Positions 1 through 7,616 of a DNA stretch of 40,851 nt are shown one piece after another. The notes under the pieces are model-generated. The model was given only the letters and a program-made list of their open reading frames with translations, was not told where the DNA came from and ran no database searches. Each line of letters starts with the position of its first letter. Position 1 is the first letter of the stretch. The stretch is from positions 1 through 40,851 of the IMG/VR virus record IMGVR_UViG_3300046471_000248; one strand, written 5' to 3'. The DNA comes from a virus. The translations under genes and the position numbers were made by a program.

Positions 1-1101
1 TTATGCAACCGAGACGAGTTTCCAGCCACCCCGCAAATCGTCATATTTTTCGGTCATTGCCGCGTTCTTGTGGCCCAAAATCGACTGCGCAAAGGCGGCT
101 CCGAATTCCTCTCGATATAGACGCTCCGACAGGCTTCGGATTTCGTGCAGCGTGATGGCCGTGCGTCCCACTTCCGGCTCGATGCCGGCCGCCTGGCGCG
201 CGGTGATGAACGCGTCAGCCAGTCCATTGCCGGCCACCTTCTGCCCTGGCTTCGTCGTGCCCTTGTGGCGAACATGGTGCACCAGGTAGTGGCTGGCCAC
301 GTCGTCGCGGCAAGCCCTGACGACCTCTGCAATACTCAACCCGACCTTCGACAGCCGGATTGCGCCATCGAGGGCCAGTCGGGTTGTTCCGCCGCTCTTA
401 CCCTGAGCCACGTGCAGCCGGCCATCCTTCCAGTCCGAGAACTTCATCGACAAGATGTCCTCACGGCGCTGCCCGGTCAGCAAGGCCAGGTTCATCGCAT
501 TGCGCAGCCAGACCGGCGCCTGCTCTCGAATCGCCAGGAACTGTTCCAGACTCATTCGCTCTCGGACCACCGTCACTTTATGCGCCCGCGTAGCGGTCAC
601 TGGACTGCGGCCCGCTTCGATCAGCCCCTGGGTTTCGGCCCATCGGAAAATGTCGGCCATCTTCGATCGCATCTGCCTGGCCGACGTAGCGCCGCGCTCT
701 ACCTTGTACGTTTCGAGGTACTGCGCCACCATCGCCGTCGAGACGTCCACCAGGCGCCGATCCGCGAAATTGCATTCCTCCAGCCGTCGCATGTAGGAGT
801 CGGCGGCCGCCACCGTTGCCGGCTTCGGCTCTACCTTCTCCATCCAGAGCTGCTTGTACACCGGCAGCCACTCGGCCAGCGTGTACTCGACCTTCCCCGC
901 CACCCAGTCGGCCAGCGACGACGGCTTCATCGTGGCCAGCACCGCATTCGCCGCCCGCGCCTCGCTGAATGCGTGCGCGCGATCGCGGCCGAGTCCCTTT
1001 TGCGCCTTCGTCATCGGGTTCTTGTAGTAGAAGTATCCCGCCGGGTTCTGGTACAGGTTCGGCGGGAACCCTTTGTTTTTTGCCAGTCTCTTGCGTCCCA
1101 T
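1..1101 (-). CDS. int: Lambda-Int-type tyrosine recombinase (prophage integrase)
   Basis: This 366-residue protein should catalyse site-specific integration and, with the excisionase next door, excision of the prophage. The first ~55 residues match the lambda-Int arm-type DNA-binding domain (KGFPPNLY, then GYFYYKNP and GLGRDRAHA). A core-binding domain follows at ~70-175 and the catalytic domain at ~180-355. The catalytic set is complete: R212 (TGQRRED), K235 (GKSGG), H319 and R322 (LHEIRS), H344 (LGH) and nucleophile Y353. The gene ends exactly at the window edge, so the attachment site next to it, if on this side, lies outside. It starts one base after the stop of xis, as the last gene of the leftward early operon. 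Family and completeness are clear; the integration target cannot be read from the sequence. Confidence 0.97.
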   Translation of the reverse strand: MGRKRLAKNKGFPPNLYQNPAGYFYYKNPMTKAQKGLGRDRAHAFSEARAANAVLATMKPSSLADWVAGKVEYTLAEWLPVYKQLWMEKVEPKPATVAAADSYMRRLEECNFADRRLVDVSTAMVAQYLETYKVERGATSARQMRSKMADIFRWAETQGLIEAGRSPVTATRAHKVTVVRERMSLEQFLAIREQAPVWLRNAMNLALLTGQRREDILSMKFSDWKDGRLHVAQGKSGGTTRLALDGAIRLSKVGLSIAEVVRACRDDVASHYLVHHVRHKGTTKPGQKVAGNGLADAFITARQAAGIEPEVGRTAITLHEIRSLSERLYREEFGAAFAQSILGHKNAAMTEKYDDLRGGWKLVSVA

Positions 1102-1102
1102 A

Positions 1103-1288
1103 TCAGCTCACGTAGCGCGCGTCCCGCTTCACCTGCCACTTGCGGCCGATCTTCTCCGGCTTCGGCTGGATGTGGCCGTTGTGCACCCAGCTCAGCAGGG
1201 TGTTCGTGTGCGGCACCTTCGAGAACTGCAGCGCGGCCCACTCCTGCAAGGTGACGTACCGCGATTGAATTTGTTGTGTGCTTGCCAT
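1103..1288 (-). CDS. xis: Excisionase (Xis-like directionality factor)
   Basis: A 61-residue basic protein that resembles lambda Xis in length, in its YVTLQEWAA opening, in the short winged-helix pattern (TLLSWVHNGHI) and in the PPP-like turn followed by a basic strand (PKPEKIGRKWQV). Xis proteins bend attachment-site DNA and direct the integrase toward excision. The gene lies one base upstream of int and follows a purine-rich ribosome-binding stretch (GAGAAAGG), so the two are surely co-transcribed. Assignment is by motif resemblance and position, both strong. Confidence 0.88.
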   Translation of the reverse strand: MASTQQIQSRYVTLQEWAALQFSKVPHTNTLLSWVHNGHIQPKPEKIGRKWQVKRDARYVS

Positions 1289-1294
1289 TTTCCG

Positions 1295-1471
1295 TTACCT
1301 TTCTCTCGGATTCTGCCGGCGCTCGCCGAACAGCTGCTGCTCGCGGGTCAGCGGCGCCGCCGCCGGCACCGTGCCGCGGCGCTCGTAGGCAGGCCGGCGC
1401 CGGTCGTTGACCGGGCTGGTGAAGTGCGACGACACGCCGCTGCGGCGGTCTGGTCCTCGTTCAGTCGACAT
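1295..1471 (-). CDS. Small basic hypothetical protein (58 aa)
   Basis: Reading from the ATG at 1471 gives 58 residues, starting MSTERGPDRRSG, rich in Arg and Pro, with an LTREQQLFGERR segment near the C-terminus. The ATG lies inside the last 11 bases of the upstream gene (1461-2324) and the stop is 6 bases before xis, so the frame fills the only gap in an otherwise tightly packed operon. No family is recognised. Tight packing is the main support for it being real; composition alone could arise by chance in GC-rich DNA. Confidence 0.5.
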   Translation of the reverse strand: MSTERGPDRRSGVSSHFTSPVNDRRRPAYERRGTVPAAAPLTREQQLFGERRQNPRER

Positions 1472-2324
1472 GGCTGCCTTCGCTGTGGTCGTGCTCGGTG
1501 GCGGCCGGTGCTATGCCCTCCTTCTTGGTGGCCAACATAGCGGCGTCGATGGCTCCCCGAAATCCCGCCACTGTCGCCGGCTCCTGCTTTCCCATTTCGT
1601 CGGAGATCGAAACCGTGAGAGGCGCCCACGCGCTGCGTGGCTGATAAGCGGTTTCAAGCATCATCGTCACCAGCGGTTCAAAGCGCACTGCATCCTTTGC
1701 ATCATCTGCTGGCGCTGCTGCTTGCTGTGCTTGCGCCGCCTGTCCGACCAGCTTCGTGATTGCGGTTTCCAGGCATTGCCCCTCTGGCGTCACGGCCAAG
1801 TGCTCGGCCCATTCGCCGGCGTCCAGATACTGATACATGGTGCTGACCTCGCGGCGCAGCATGGCGTCCAGATCACGGCGCTCATCGGGCCGCGCCTCTA
1901 CCGCCTGTGCAGCTACAGGCGCAGCAAACTTCCGCACCCGATCAGCAGCATGATTTACCAGGATCGCCAACTCCTCGGCGTTGAACTTGAGGCTGTCGCC
2001 ATCACGCATCGTGCGCATGCCGCTGTCGGTGAGCAGTTCGTGCTCCAGCATGTCTAGCACCTCGTCGCGGGTGAAGATTCCGGCCGAGCCCGCGTCACGG
2101 TCGTCTTGTTCGAGATCGACGCCGGCGGTGGCAGATGCCGCACTCGGCGTCGGCGCCACCTCCAGCAGCCGCGCCACCTCGCCCGCCGTGCCGATCGCCA
2201 CGAAGCGCCCAGTGCCCGGCAGCGGCACGATGTTGGCCGCCGTGCTGGTGGCCTGCTGCAGCGCGAGCGCGGCGCCGATCAGGCGCAGGGCTTCGGGCGT
2301 GAATCCGTTGTTTGTTTGGGTCAT
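1461..2324 (-). CDS. Phage hypothetical protein, 287 aa
   Basis: No family recognised. The chosen start (MTQTNNGFTPEAL) overlaps the methyltransferase stop by 4 bases (ATGA) and follows an AGGACAGG-like ribosome-binding site. An upstream ATG would add ten residues that lie wholly inside the methyltransferase gene. The protein is soluble, with an Ala-rich helical N-terminus, an acidic segment near residue 80 (EQDDRD) and a helical middle containing MLRREVSTMYQYLDAGEWAEHL. There is no signal peptide or membrane span. Position between the methyltransferase and xis/int fits an accessory early protein. Confidence 0.75.
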   Translation of the reverse strand: MTQTNNGFTPEALRLIGAALALQQATSTAANIVPLPGTGRFVAIGTAGEVARLLEVAPTPSAASATAGVDLEQDDRDAGSAGIFTRDEVLDMLEHELLTDSGMRTMRDGDSLKFNAEELAILVNHAADRVRKFAAPVAAQAVEARPDERRDLDAMLRREVSTMYQYLDAGEWAEHLAVTPEGQCLETAITKLVGQAAQAQQAAAPADDAKDAVRFEPLVTMMLETAYQPRSAWAPLTVSISDEMGKQEPATVAGFRGAIDAAMLATKKEGIAPAATEHDHSEGSHVD

Positions 2325-3062
2325 GTCCTGTCCTCGTTCGTTAAAATTTGCCATGCTGCCGCTGCCACTCGCGGAACTTGTCCATTTCCAATGGCCGCAG
2401 TTCGGTCCACTGAGTGGGCCAACCCATCATCCATTCGCAAAAACTCGCTGGCCAACGCCACCCAACGGCTTTCACGATTGCATGGGTCGCCTGCGTAGCC
2501 CCAAGGCTCATACGCAAGTTGTCCATGTTGTAGCTGATCCCTGGTCCGCGACGAGACCAGCTCCGGGTCGGAGTAGGCAGCAATCCAGAGGCGTTCGCGC
2601 AGGTGGTCGGCGCCCAGGTCGGCCGCAGATAGCACGCCCCATCGCGCATCGAACCCCATCTCGGCCAGGTCCCCAAGGACTCGGTCGAGTCCTCGAGAAG
2701 TGAGCATTGCGGAGTTCTCCACAAACACGCCTCGCGGTCGTACCTCGCGAATGATCCTTGCCATGTGCGACCAGAGCCCGCTTCGCTCCCCAGAAAGGCC
2801 GGCACCAAGCCCCCCCCTGACTGATGTCTTGGCAGGGAAACCCGCCAGAAACGACGTCAACAATTCCGCGCCATGGGCGTCCGTCAAAAGTTGTAACGTC
2901 AGACCAAATCGGGAAAGGTCGAAGGAATCCATCATTTTGTCGTTGCGCCAGAACTTGTGTTGCGTAGGCATCACGTTCAACTGCGACGACGGTTCGCCAG
3001 CCAAGGAGGTGCCCGCCGAGTATTCCTCCACCAGCGCCTGCGAAAAGAGCCAGCTCACGCAT
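2321..3062 (-). pseudogene. C5 cytosine DNA methyltransferase, frameshifted at a G8 tract
   Basis: Read through one extra base, this is a compact 246-residue C5-cytosine methyltransferase. Motif I is LALFAGAGGG (~5-13), motif IV is GGFPCQDIS with catalytic C77, motif VI is VFVENS (~113-117), motif VIII is HLRERLW (~153-159) and motif X is AIGNGQVP (~223-230). Only ~60 residues separate VIII from X, so the target-recognition region is very short. The start at 3062 follows GGAGGGG and overlaps the upstream stop by 8 bases. As written, a run of eight G (minus strand) after DISQ shifts the frame; seven would give DISQGGLGAGLSGERSGLW, the family norm. The written frame stops at 2508 after ~184 residues and lacks motifs VI-X. 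The enzyme probably protects phage DNA from host restriction. Whether it is phase-variable, dead or mis-sequenced is open. Confidence 0.88.
2810..2817 (-). repeat. G8 homopolymer at the methyltransferase frameshift
   Basis: Eight consecutive C on the plus strand, G on the coding strand, lie exactly where the C5 methyltransferase changes frame, just after the catalytic FPCQDIS motif. Seven G would restore a full-length enzyme. Tracts of this length are prone both to slipped-strand mispairing and to sequencing miscounts. Confidence 0.9.
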
Positions 3063-3441
3063 GCCCCTCCCTTGCCGGCCCGAACAGGGCCACATCCAGC
3101 CAGTGCCGCTGCATACCCACCTGGCGCGCCGGCACGATCACCGGGCCCCGGAACGCGCTCGCTTCCTTGCGGACAAGCGGTCCCTTCGTCTCCAAGCCCA
3201 GCACCCACAGCTGCTGGTTCTTCGGCCCGATCTCGTCGGCTCTGCGCGCTTGGCCGGCGTCGGCCATGTGACGCAGGTAGCCGTAGGCGGTGTTGACCGG
3301 TATCGCCAGCTCGGCCGCGACCTCGGCGACCGTCATCGGCCGCCGGGCCAGCAGGATCAGGATTTGCTGGATGCAGGCCTCGCGGCGCGCGACCTGCGCG
3401 GCGTTGGAGAAGCCGCCCTTGTTGAAATTGTTCTGCCCCAT
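3055..3441 (-). CDS. Winged-helix-like phage protein (128 aa)
   Basis: Residues ~18-70 look like a helix-turn-helix of the MarR/IclR-like winged type: ARREACIQQILILLARRP, MTVAEVAAELAIPVNTAYGYL, then a wing-like RHMADAGQARRADEIGPKNQ, and a strand QLWVLG. The rest is short and basic. It may be a DNA-binding regulator of the early region or an adaptor protein; no specific family is recognised. Its stop overlaps the methyltransferase start by 8 bases and the upstream gene ends 2 bases before its ATG, so it is part of the leftward operon. Confidence 0.75.
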   Translation of the reverse strand: MGQNNFNKGGFSNAAQVARREACIQQILILLARRPMTVAEVAAELAIPVNTAYGYLRHMADAGQARRADEIGPKNQQLWVLGLETKGPLVRKEASAFRGPVIVPARQVGMQRHWLDVALFGPAREGHA

Positions 3442-3443
3442 CG

Positions 3444-4175
3444 CTATGCCTCCGCCAGCAGCGAGCGCTGATCAGGATCCGCCTTCAGCGCGTCGCCTTC
3501 GTCCAGCAGCTTCGAGCGCTCCTCGATCACGACAGTGACGTAGCCGCCCTGGACGTCGGCCAAGCTGTGCGCCTCGGACGACTTCGCCAGGGTCAGCGTC
3601 GCCTTCACGCCATCCTTGAACACGACCTGGTCGACGGCCGCCTGGAACGTCATGCGAGCGTTGCCGGCGATGAGGTCGCAAGCGCTCTGCGTGGCCGCGC
3701 GGCAGTCCTGCGCCACCTTGGCCAACACCTGCTGCTGCTCGGCTTCCTTCAGGTTGATCCAGGGCTTCGACAGCGTCTTCAGGTGCTTGGTGGCCGCCTT
3801 GATCAGCTCGCCCAGCAGGAATTCCTGTGCATGTGCCTTGCCGTCGGCGACGCCGTGCACGCCGGGGCGGGCGAAGACGGCGAACGGGCCTTCTTCACCC
3901 TCGATCACGGCGGCCAGGCGCCAGTTGTCGCCCTCGGGCGGCACCGGGATCCATTCGCTGATGTCGCTGTCGCCACCGACCCATGCCGCCGCGATTTCCT
4001 TGGCGCCGGCGTCATACAACAGCTTGGCGACCGCGATCTCGTTGCCGTTGATGACCGCGCCGGGCGCAAGATCCTCATCTGGCAGAGTAAAGTCGCGGAA
4101 GGCCGGCAGCACGCCGTAGCCGTGTGGGTCGCGTTTCAGGGCGGTTTCAGGTGCTGCTGCGTTCTTGGTTTTCAT
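3444..4175 (-). CDS. Phage hypothetical protein, 243 aa (recombination cluster)
   Basis: No family can be named with confidence. The protein is soluble. An N-terminal part (LPDEDLAPGAVINGNEIAVAKLLYDAGAKEIAAAW, quoted here only as its first and last motifs LPDEDLAPG and AKEIAAAW) precedes a Gly/Pro-rich region and a helical C-terminal half with LKEAEQQQVLAKVAQ. It ends in a beta-like segment (YVTVVIEERSKLL). The ATG follows CAGGAG at good spacing. It sits between the exonuclease cluster and the winged-helix gene and is likely an early accessory protein of recombination or host takeover; that role is inference from position. Confidence 0.75.
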   Translation of the reverse strand: MKTKNAAAPETALKRDPHGYGVLPAFRDFTLPDEDLAPGAVINGNEIAVAKLLYDAGAKEIAAAWVGGDSDISEWIPVPPEGDNWRLAAVIEGEEGPFAVFARPGVHGVADGKAHAQEFLLGELIKAATKHLKTLSKPWINLKEAEQQQVLAKVAQDCRAATQSACDLIAGNARMTFQAAVDQVVFKDGVKATLTLAKSSEAHSLADVQGGYVTVVIEERSKLLDEGDALKADPDQRSLLAEA

Positions 4176-4178
4176 CGT

Positions 4179-4409
4179 TCAGTTCTCCTGGGGGTTATGG
4201 TGTTGGTACTGCAGGTAAGCCTTCCGGATCTGCTCGTTCCAGCGCGCCTGGGCAGTCGGGTCGGTGTCCAGCTGCTTGCGTGTGTCGACCTCGCAAACTT
4301 CCTTCACGCGGCGCGCAGCGGCTGCTTCGCCGTCGACGCCGAGGAACTGCTGGAAAGACTGCTCGCGGCACCGCTGCACGGTCCAGAGGCAGGCGGCGCC
4401 GGCTTTCAT
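4179..4409 (-). CDS. Small hypothetical protein (76 aa)
   Basis: A 76-residue helical protein (VQRCREQSFQQFL, AAAARRVKEVCEV, ARWNEQIRKAYLQYQ) with three cysteines. Its ATG overlaps the stop of the exonuclease-like gene by 4 bases (ATGA), which argues for translational coupling. No family recognised. The 3' end lies 3 bases before the next ATG. Confidence 0.65.
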   Translation of the reverse strand: MKAGAACLWTVQRCREQSFQQFLGVDGEAAAARRVKEVCEVDTRKQLDTDPTAQARWNEQIRKAYLQYQHHNPQEN

Positions 4410-6217
4410 GCTGCCTTCGCCTGGGACACGGCGCTAATGTGACGCTGCAGCGCCGCGCAGATGCGCTGGAAGTCCGAGTCGCGGTACAGCTTGGCTGACT
4501 TGTCGGTGGTGACATGCGCGAAGCCCAGGCGAGCCAGGCCCTCGGCGGTCAGCGTGATCGGCGCGAGGCGCTCGTTGATCTGACCGAGGCGCAGCATGGC
4601 TTCGTCCGATACTGGCGCGCGGGCGGCGTCGATCGGCATCACCTGGGCGACCGGCACTTCCAGGAAGTCAGGGTCGTCCGTCGGCATGCTGGCAACAGGT
4701 GCCGGTGCGGCGCTGGCGGCGGCCGCCGCCTTGTTCGCCGCCGCGATGCTGGCGGCCTGCTCTTCCAGCTGACGCTTCGTGTCGGCGGCAACGCGCGCAC
4801 GCTCCACTGCCGCAGCCTCCTCGGCGACGCGCGCAGCTTCGGCCTGCGCCTGGCGCGCGGCTTCCGCTGCAGCGCGCTCCGCCTTGACCCGCTCTTCCTC
4901 GGCGATCTGGGCGCGCAGTGCTTCCGCCTTCGCGGCCTCGGCGCGCTCATGGTCGGCGATGCGCAGCTTGATCAACGCGGTCAGGTCGTCGGCAGCCTTC
5001 AGCACGATCTGCGGCGTGTCGGCGAACAGGAAGGCGTGCGCGCTGGCCAACTCGCGCAGCAGGCCCAGGTTGATCTGGATCCGGTCGGCCACGGCGTTGG
5101 CCTCGATCTTGAAGCGCGCCAGCTCAGTGTCGACCGCATCGCGCAGGCTGGTGACGGTCTTCTTACCCTTCATGGCGCCGGCGAAGTCGGCGGCCACGGC
5201 CGGCATGTACGGCTTGCCGAGACGGGCGTTCAGCGCGGCGATGTGCGCCGCGGCCTTGTCCTTCGCCACCTGGTGGATCTCGACGCGGATCGTTTCCTTG
5301 CGCGCCTTGACGACCTTTTCCAGCATCAGGCGGGTCTTGCGCGCCAACTCCTTGTAGCTGGCCACCGTGCGCACCATCTCGTCGACGGTTGCCACCTGGC
5401 CCAGGGCGGATGCCTCGGCGGCGCCCAGCGCAGTCTCGGCGCGCTCCATGACCTTGATGGCCTGCTCGGCGTCGGCGAAAGCTTGGTCGTCGCTCGGGTT
5501 CGTGTCGATGTCGGCAATGAAGGATTGCAGTCGCTCGCCGAACACCACCAGGTTGTGGTTCAGGGTCAGCTGGCCGTCGACGCGGATCGACAGCGCCGGC
5601 AAGTCCTGCACGGCGGCGGCCACCGGCGGCGGCAGAACTTCCACGTACTCGTAGGCGGCCAGGTCCTTCTCGAACTGCTCCCAGCCAGCGCGGATGCGCT
5701 CCTGCCAAGCCGGATCCGGCGTCACCACCAAGTAGACGAAATTGTCGCGGGTACCATCCGAGCAGACGAACACCACGCTACTGCAGCCGGTCACCATCAT
5801 GATCTGCTGCGGCTGGGGCATGTACTCATCCGGAAGCTGGCCGGCGGCGATCGCATCGGCCAGCGCCTGGTTCCACTGCTTGTGTTCGAAGGCGACGTCT
5901 TCCGCCATGGTCAGGCCGTCGCAGGATGCCGACAGCAGACCGTCCGAGCAGGTCACCGGGTAAAGGTCCTCGCCGATCAGCTCCTCCACCAGCGGGCGCG
6001 CCATCGCCTCCACTTCGTGGCCGTAGTCCAGAATGTACTTCTGCACCCAGTCGCTGAATTCCTGGGCGGTGGCGGTCGCTTTCATGTGCAGCAGCTCGGT
6101 GCGCTTGATGAGCGTCGAAATGCCCAGCATGGCAGCGGCTTCACTGGCACCGCGGTGCTCGAGGCGGAATGCGGCCCAGTCGGGGCTGCCTTGGATGAGG
6201 TCGTGGATAGTTGCCAT
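4406..6217 (-). CDS. YqaJ/lambda-exonuclease-like recombinase with long helical C-terminal extension
   Basis: Residues 1-190 match the YqaJ viral recombinase fold, the lambda Red exonuclease family that makes 3' overhangs for RecT. Visible are HRGASEAAAMLGIS (~21-34), YGHEVEAMARPLVEE (~65-79), the metal-site pattern D100 with E111-H-K113 (AFEHKQ) and the PQPQQIMM strand (~135-141). Residues ~200-420 are helical and resemble the DUF1351-type region sometimes found in phage recombination proteins. A charged Ala/Glu coiled coil (~425-500) and a C-terminal AEGLARLGFAHV/RDSDFQRICAAL segment follow. At 603 residues it is over twice a typical YqaJ exonuclease. The start at 6217 is chosen for GGAG six bases upstream; a start at 6274 would overlap recT and add a Pro/Lys-rich tail. 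It is coupled to RecT (10-base gap). Confidence 0.88.
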   Translation of the reverse strand: MATIHDLIQGSPDWAAFRLEHRGASEAAAMLGISTLIKRTELLHMKATATAQEFSDWVQKYILDYGHEVEAMARPLVEELIGEDLYPVTCSDGLLSASCDGLTMAEDVAFEHKQWNQALADAIAAGQLPDEYMPQPQQIMMVTGCSSVVFVCSDGTRDNFVYLVVTPDPAWQERIRAGWEQFEKDLAAYEYVEVLPPPVAAAVQDLPALSIRVDGQLTLNHNLVVFGERLQSFIADIDTNPSDDQAFADAEQAIKVMERAETALGAAEASALGQVATVDEMVRTVASYKELARKTRLMLEKVVKARKETIRVEIHQVAKDKAAAHIAALNARLGKPYMPAVAADFAGAMKGKKTVTSLRDAVDTELARFKIEANAVADRIQINLGLLRELASAHAFLFADTPQIVLKAADDLTALIKLRIADHERAEAAKAEALRAQIAEEERVKAERAAAEAARQAQAEAARVAEEAAAVERARVAADTKRQLEEQAASIAAANKAAAAASAAPAPVASMPTDDPDFLEVPVAQVMPIDAARAPVSDEAMLRLGQINERLAPITLTAEGLARLGFAHVTTDKSAKLYRDSDFQRICAALQRHISAVSQAKAA

Positions 6218-6227
6218 GGTGTTCTCC

Positions 6228-6995
6228 TTATTCGGCTTCGTGGGCCCAGCTGTCGATGGTGTTCTTCTGGTCATCGCTGAGGATGGCTTTCGTGCTCAGC
6301 ATCGCTATCAGCGCGGCCGGTGTTTTCTTCTTCGAGAGGATCATTTCGCGCCAGGCCGGAGTGTTCTCGGTGAATTTCTCGGGCGTGCACTCCACCAGAG
6401 CGGCGCGGGCCGGTGCTGGAACTGCGGCGGCCGCCGGCGCCGGCGTGATGTCGTGCTCGACGCGCTGGTCGTCCGGGTAGTCACGCAGCTCCTCGATCGA
6501 CTTGATGCCCTTGAGCGCGTCGGCGAACAGGTCGCGCGCGGCGAAGGCGAAGGCGCGCATCTGCAGCATCCGCTTCGGGGCGGTCTGCCATGGCCCCTGC
6601 TTACCGGACAGGCCAGCCTTCTTCGCATCGTCCATGGTGTAGGTGACGATGACCTGCGACCGGCCACGGCGTTTCAAGGTGACGGTGCAGTAGCTGTCGG
6701 TCTTCTCTTCGTTCAGGTCTTCGAACTCCGGGTGGCTGATCACCAGGGCGCGCATCGCGTCACCCCACACGCCCGGGTTGCCGTTGATGATCGCTATACC
6801 TTGCAGCGACTGCATCGGCTTCAGGCCCAGCTCGGCGCCGGTCTGCACGGCCACCAGGACGTTGCCCGGCTTGCCGATGTAAGCCTTCGGCACCATGTCC
6901 GAAGAGGCGATGATTTTCGCGAATTCCATGGCCTCGGCCAGGCTGCGCGGGGAAAGGGAAAACGTCGGTTCGCCCTGGGTGGTCAGCTCGTTCAT
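6228..6995 (-). CDS. recT: RecT-family single-strand annealing protein
   Basis: This 255-residue protein resembles phage RecT/Bet-like annealases, which anneal single strands produced by the partner exonuclease. Typical elements are AMEFAKIIASSDMVPKAY near the N-terminus, a glycine-rich VQTGAELGLKPMQSLQGI segment (~52-70) and the conserved basic PKRMLQMRAFAFAARDLFADAL helix (~141-162; core MLQMRAFAFAARDLF). A Pro/Ala linker (~185-198) joins a small C-terminal domain. It directly precedes the YqaJ exonuclease gene, the usual exonuclease/annealase pair. Upstream GAGAAAG serves as a ribosome-binding site. Confidence 0.93.
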   Translation of the reverse strand: MNELTTQGEPTFSLSPRSLAEAMEFAKIIASSDMVPKAYIGKPGNVLVAVQTGAELGLKPMQSLQGIAIINGNPGVWGDAMRALVISHPEFEDLNEEKTDSYCTVTLKRRGRSQVIVTYTMDDAKKAGLSGKQGPWQTAPKRMLQMRAFAFAARDLFADALKGIKSIEELRDYPDDQRVEHDITPAPAAAAVPAPARAALVECTPEKFTENTPAWREMILSKKKTPAALIAMLSTKAILSDDQKNTIDSWAHEAE

Positions 6996-7010
6996 GGTTT
7001 CTTTCTCGGG

Positions 7011-7139
7011 TTAAAAATCGTTGTTCTCGATCGCGGCCGGCGAGGCCTCAATCTGCGCGTCATCGGCGCGCTGCACCTCGGCCAGCAGGATCAGCAGGGT
7101 CAGCACGATGACCAGGGCGCGGGCGAAGTCGCGGATCAC
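7011..7139 (-). CDS. Tiny single-span membrane protein (42 aa, GTG start)
   Basis: From a GTG at 7139 the frame encodes 42 residues: a short basic start (VIRDFARA), one hydrophobic span (LVIVLTLLILLA) and an acidic tail ending NNDF. The GTG overlaps the preceding stop as GTGA, the same arrangement as the gene before it. It ends 16 bases before recT. Coding status is supported by packing and by a well-formed membrane segment; function is unknown. Confidence 0.5.
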   Translation of the reverse strand: MIRDFARALVIVLTLLILLAEVQRADDAQIEASPAAIENNDF

Positions 7140-7306
7140 AGCAGCTGCTCCACCACGCCGGCTGCGATGAACGTCAGCACGGCGCCGACGATGCCGAAGG
7201 CCGGGTGCTTGTTCGTCCAGTCCATGCCGCCCAGCAGCAGGATGTCGAGCAGGCTGCGGTGCGGGGCTGGCTCGGCCGCTCGGCTGGTCGTGCGGGCGGC
7301 GATCAC
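7136..7306 (-). CDS. Small single-span membrane protein (56 aa, GTG start)
   Basis: A GTG at 7306 overlaps the stop of the zinc-finger gene as GTGA and opens a 56-residue frame. It has a polar N-terminus (IAARTTSRAAEPAPHRS) and a C-terminal hydrophobic span (GIVGAVLTFIAAGVVE). Position between early genes and the GTGA coupling support translation. Phage early membrane proteins of this size can act in exclusion or host-function inhibition, but nothing here shows that. Confidence 0.5.
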   Translation of the reverse strand: MIAARTTSRAAEPAPHRSLLDILLLGGMDWTNKHPAFGIVGAVLTFIAAGVVEQLL

Positions 7307-7575
7307 GCGGCCACCTTGCCGGTGCCGGCGCAGGCCTTGCACGGGTCGAATTGCTTGCCGCCGGAGCCGTGGCAGGCGCGGCAACCCTTCAGTTTCTTGC
7401 TGACCGGCGCCGGCTCGACCGCCTTGTAGCCGAGCGCTCCGTACACGGCGGTGAACTCGTCTGCCTGCTCGATCGCGGCGATGGCGGTGTCGCGCGCATC
7501 GTTGTTCGGGTTCGCCGCCATCAGTTCCAGGAATCGCTCGCGGGCGATGTCCATGTGGGCTTGTGCGATGTTCAT
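7303..7575 (-). CDS. DnaJ-type zinc-binding protein (90 aa)
   Basis: The C-terminal third carries two CxxCxGxG-like units, CRACHGSGG and CKACAGTGK, the repeat that forms one zinc centre in the DnaJ cysteine-rich region. The N-terminal half is helical (AHMDIARERFLELMAA, TAIAAIEQADEF). There is no J domain, so it is not a co-chaperone by itself. Comparable lone DnaJ-type zinc domains occur in phage early regions and may bind protein or nucleic acid. GAGGAGCAGCAGG precedes the ATG. Confidence 0.75.
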   Translation of the reverse strand: MNIAQAHMDIARERFLELMAANPNNDARDTAIAAIEQADEFTAVYGALGYKAVEPAPVSKKLKGCRACHGSGGKQFDPCKACAGTGKVAA

Positions 7576-7616
7576 CCTGCTGCTCCTCGTTCTGGCCGGC
7601 TCCGCCGGCGGTTGGT

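Noticed and set aside
2341-2808. 155-residue minus-strand frame inside the methyltransferase gene
   Set aside because: Third frame of the same region; the C5 methyltransferase motifs lie in the other two frames.
4514-6280. 588-residue plus-strand open frame opposite the exonuclease-like gene
   Set aside because: Arg/His/Leu-rich composition typical of antisense reading of GC-rich coding DNA; the minus frame has clear domains, a good RBS and operon context.
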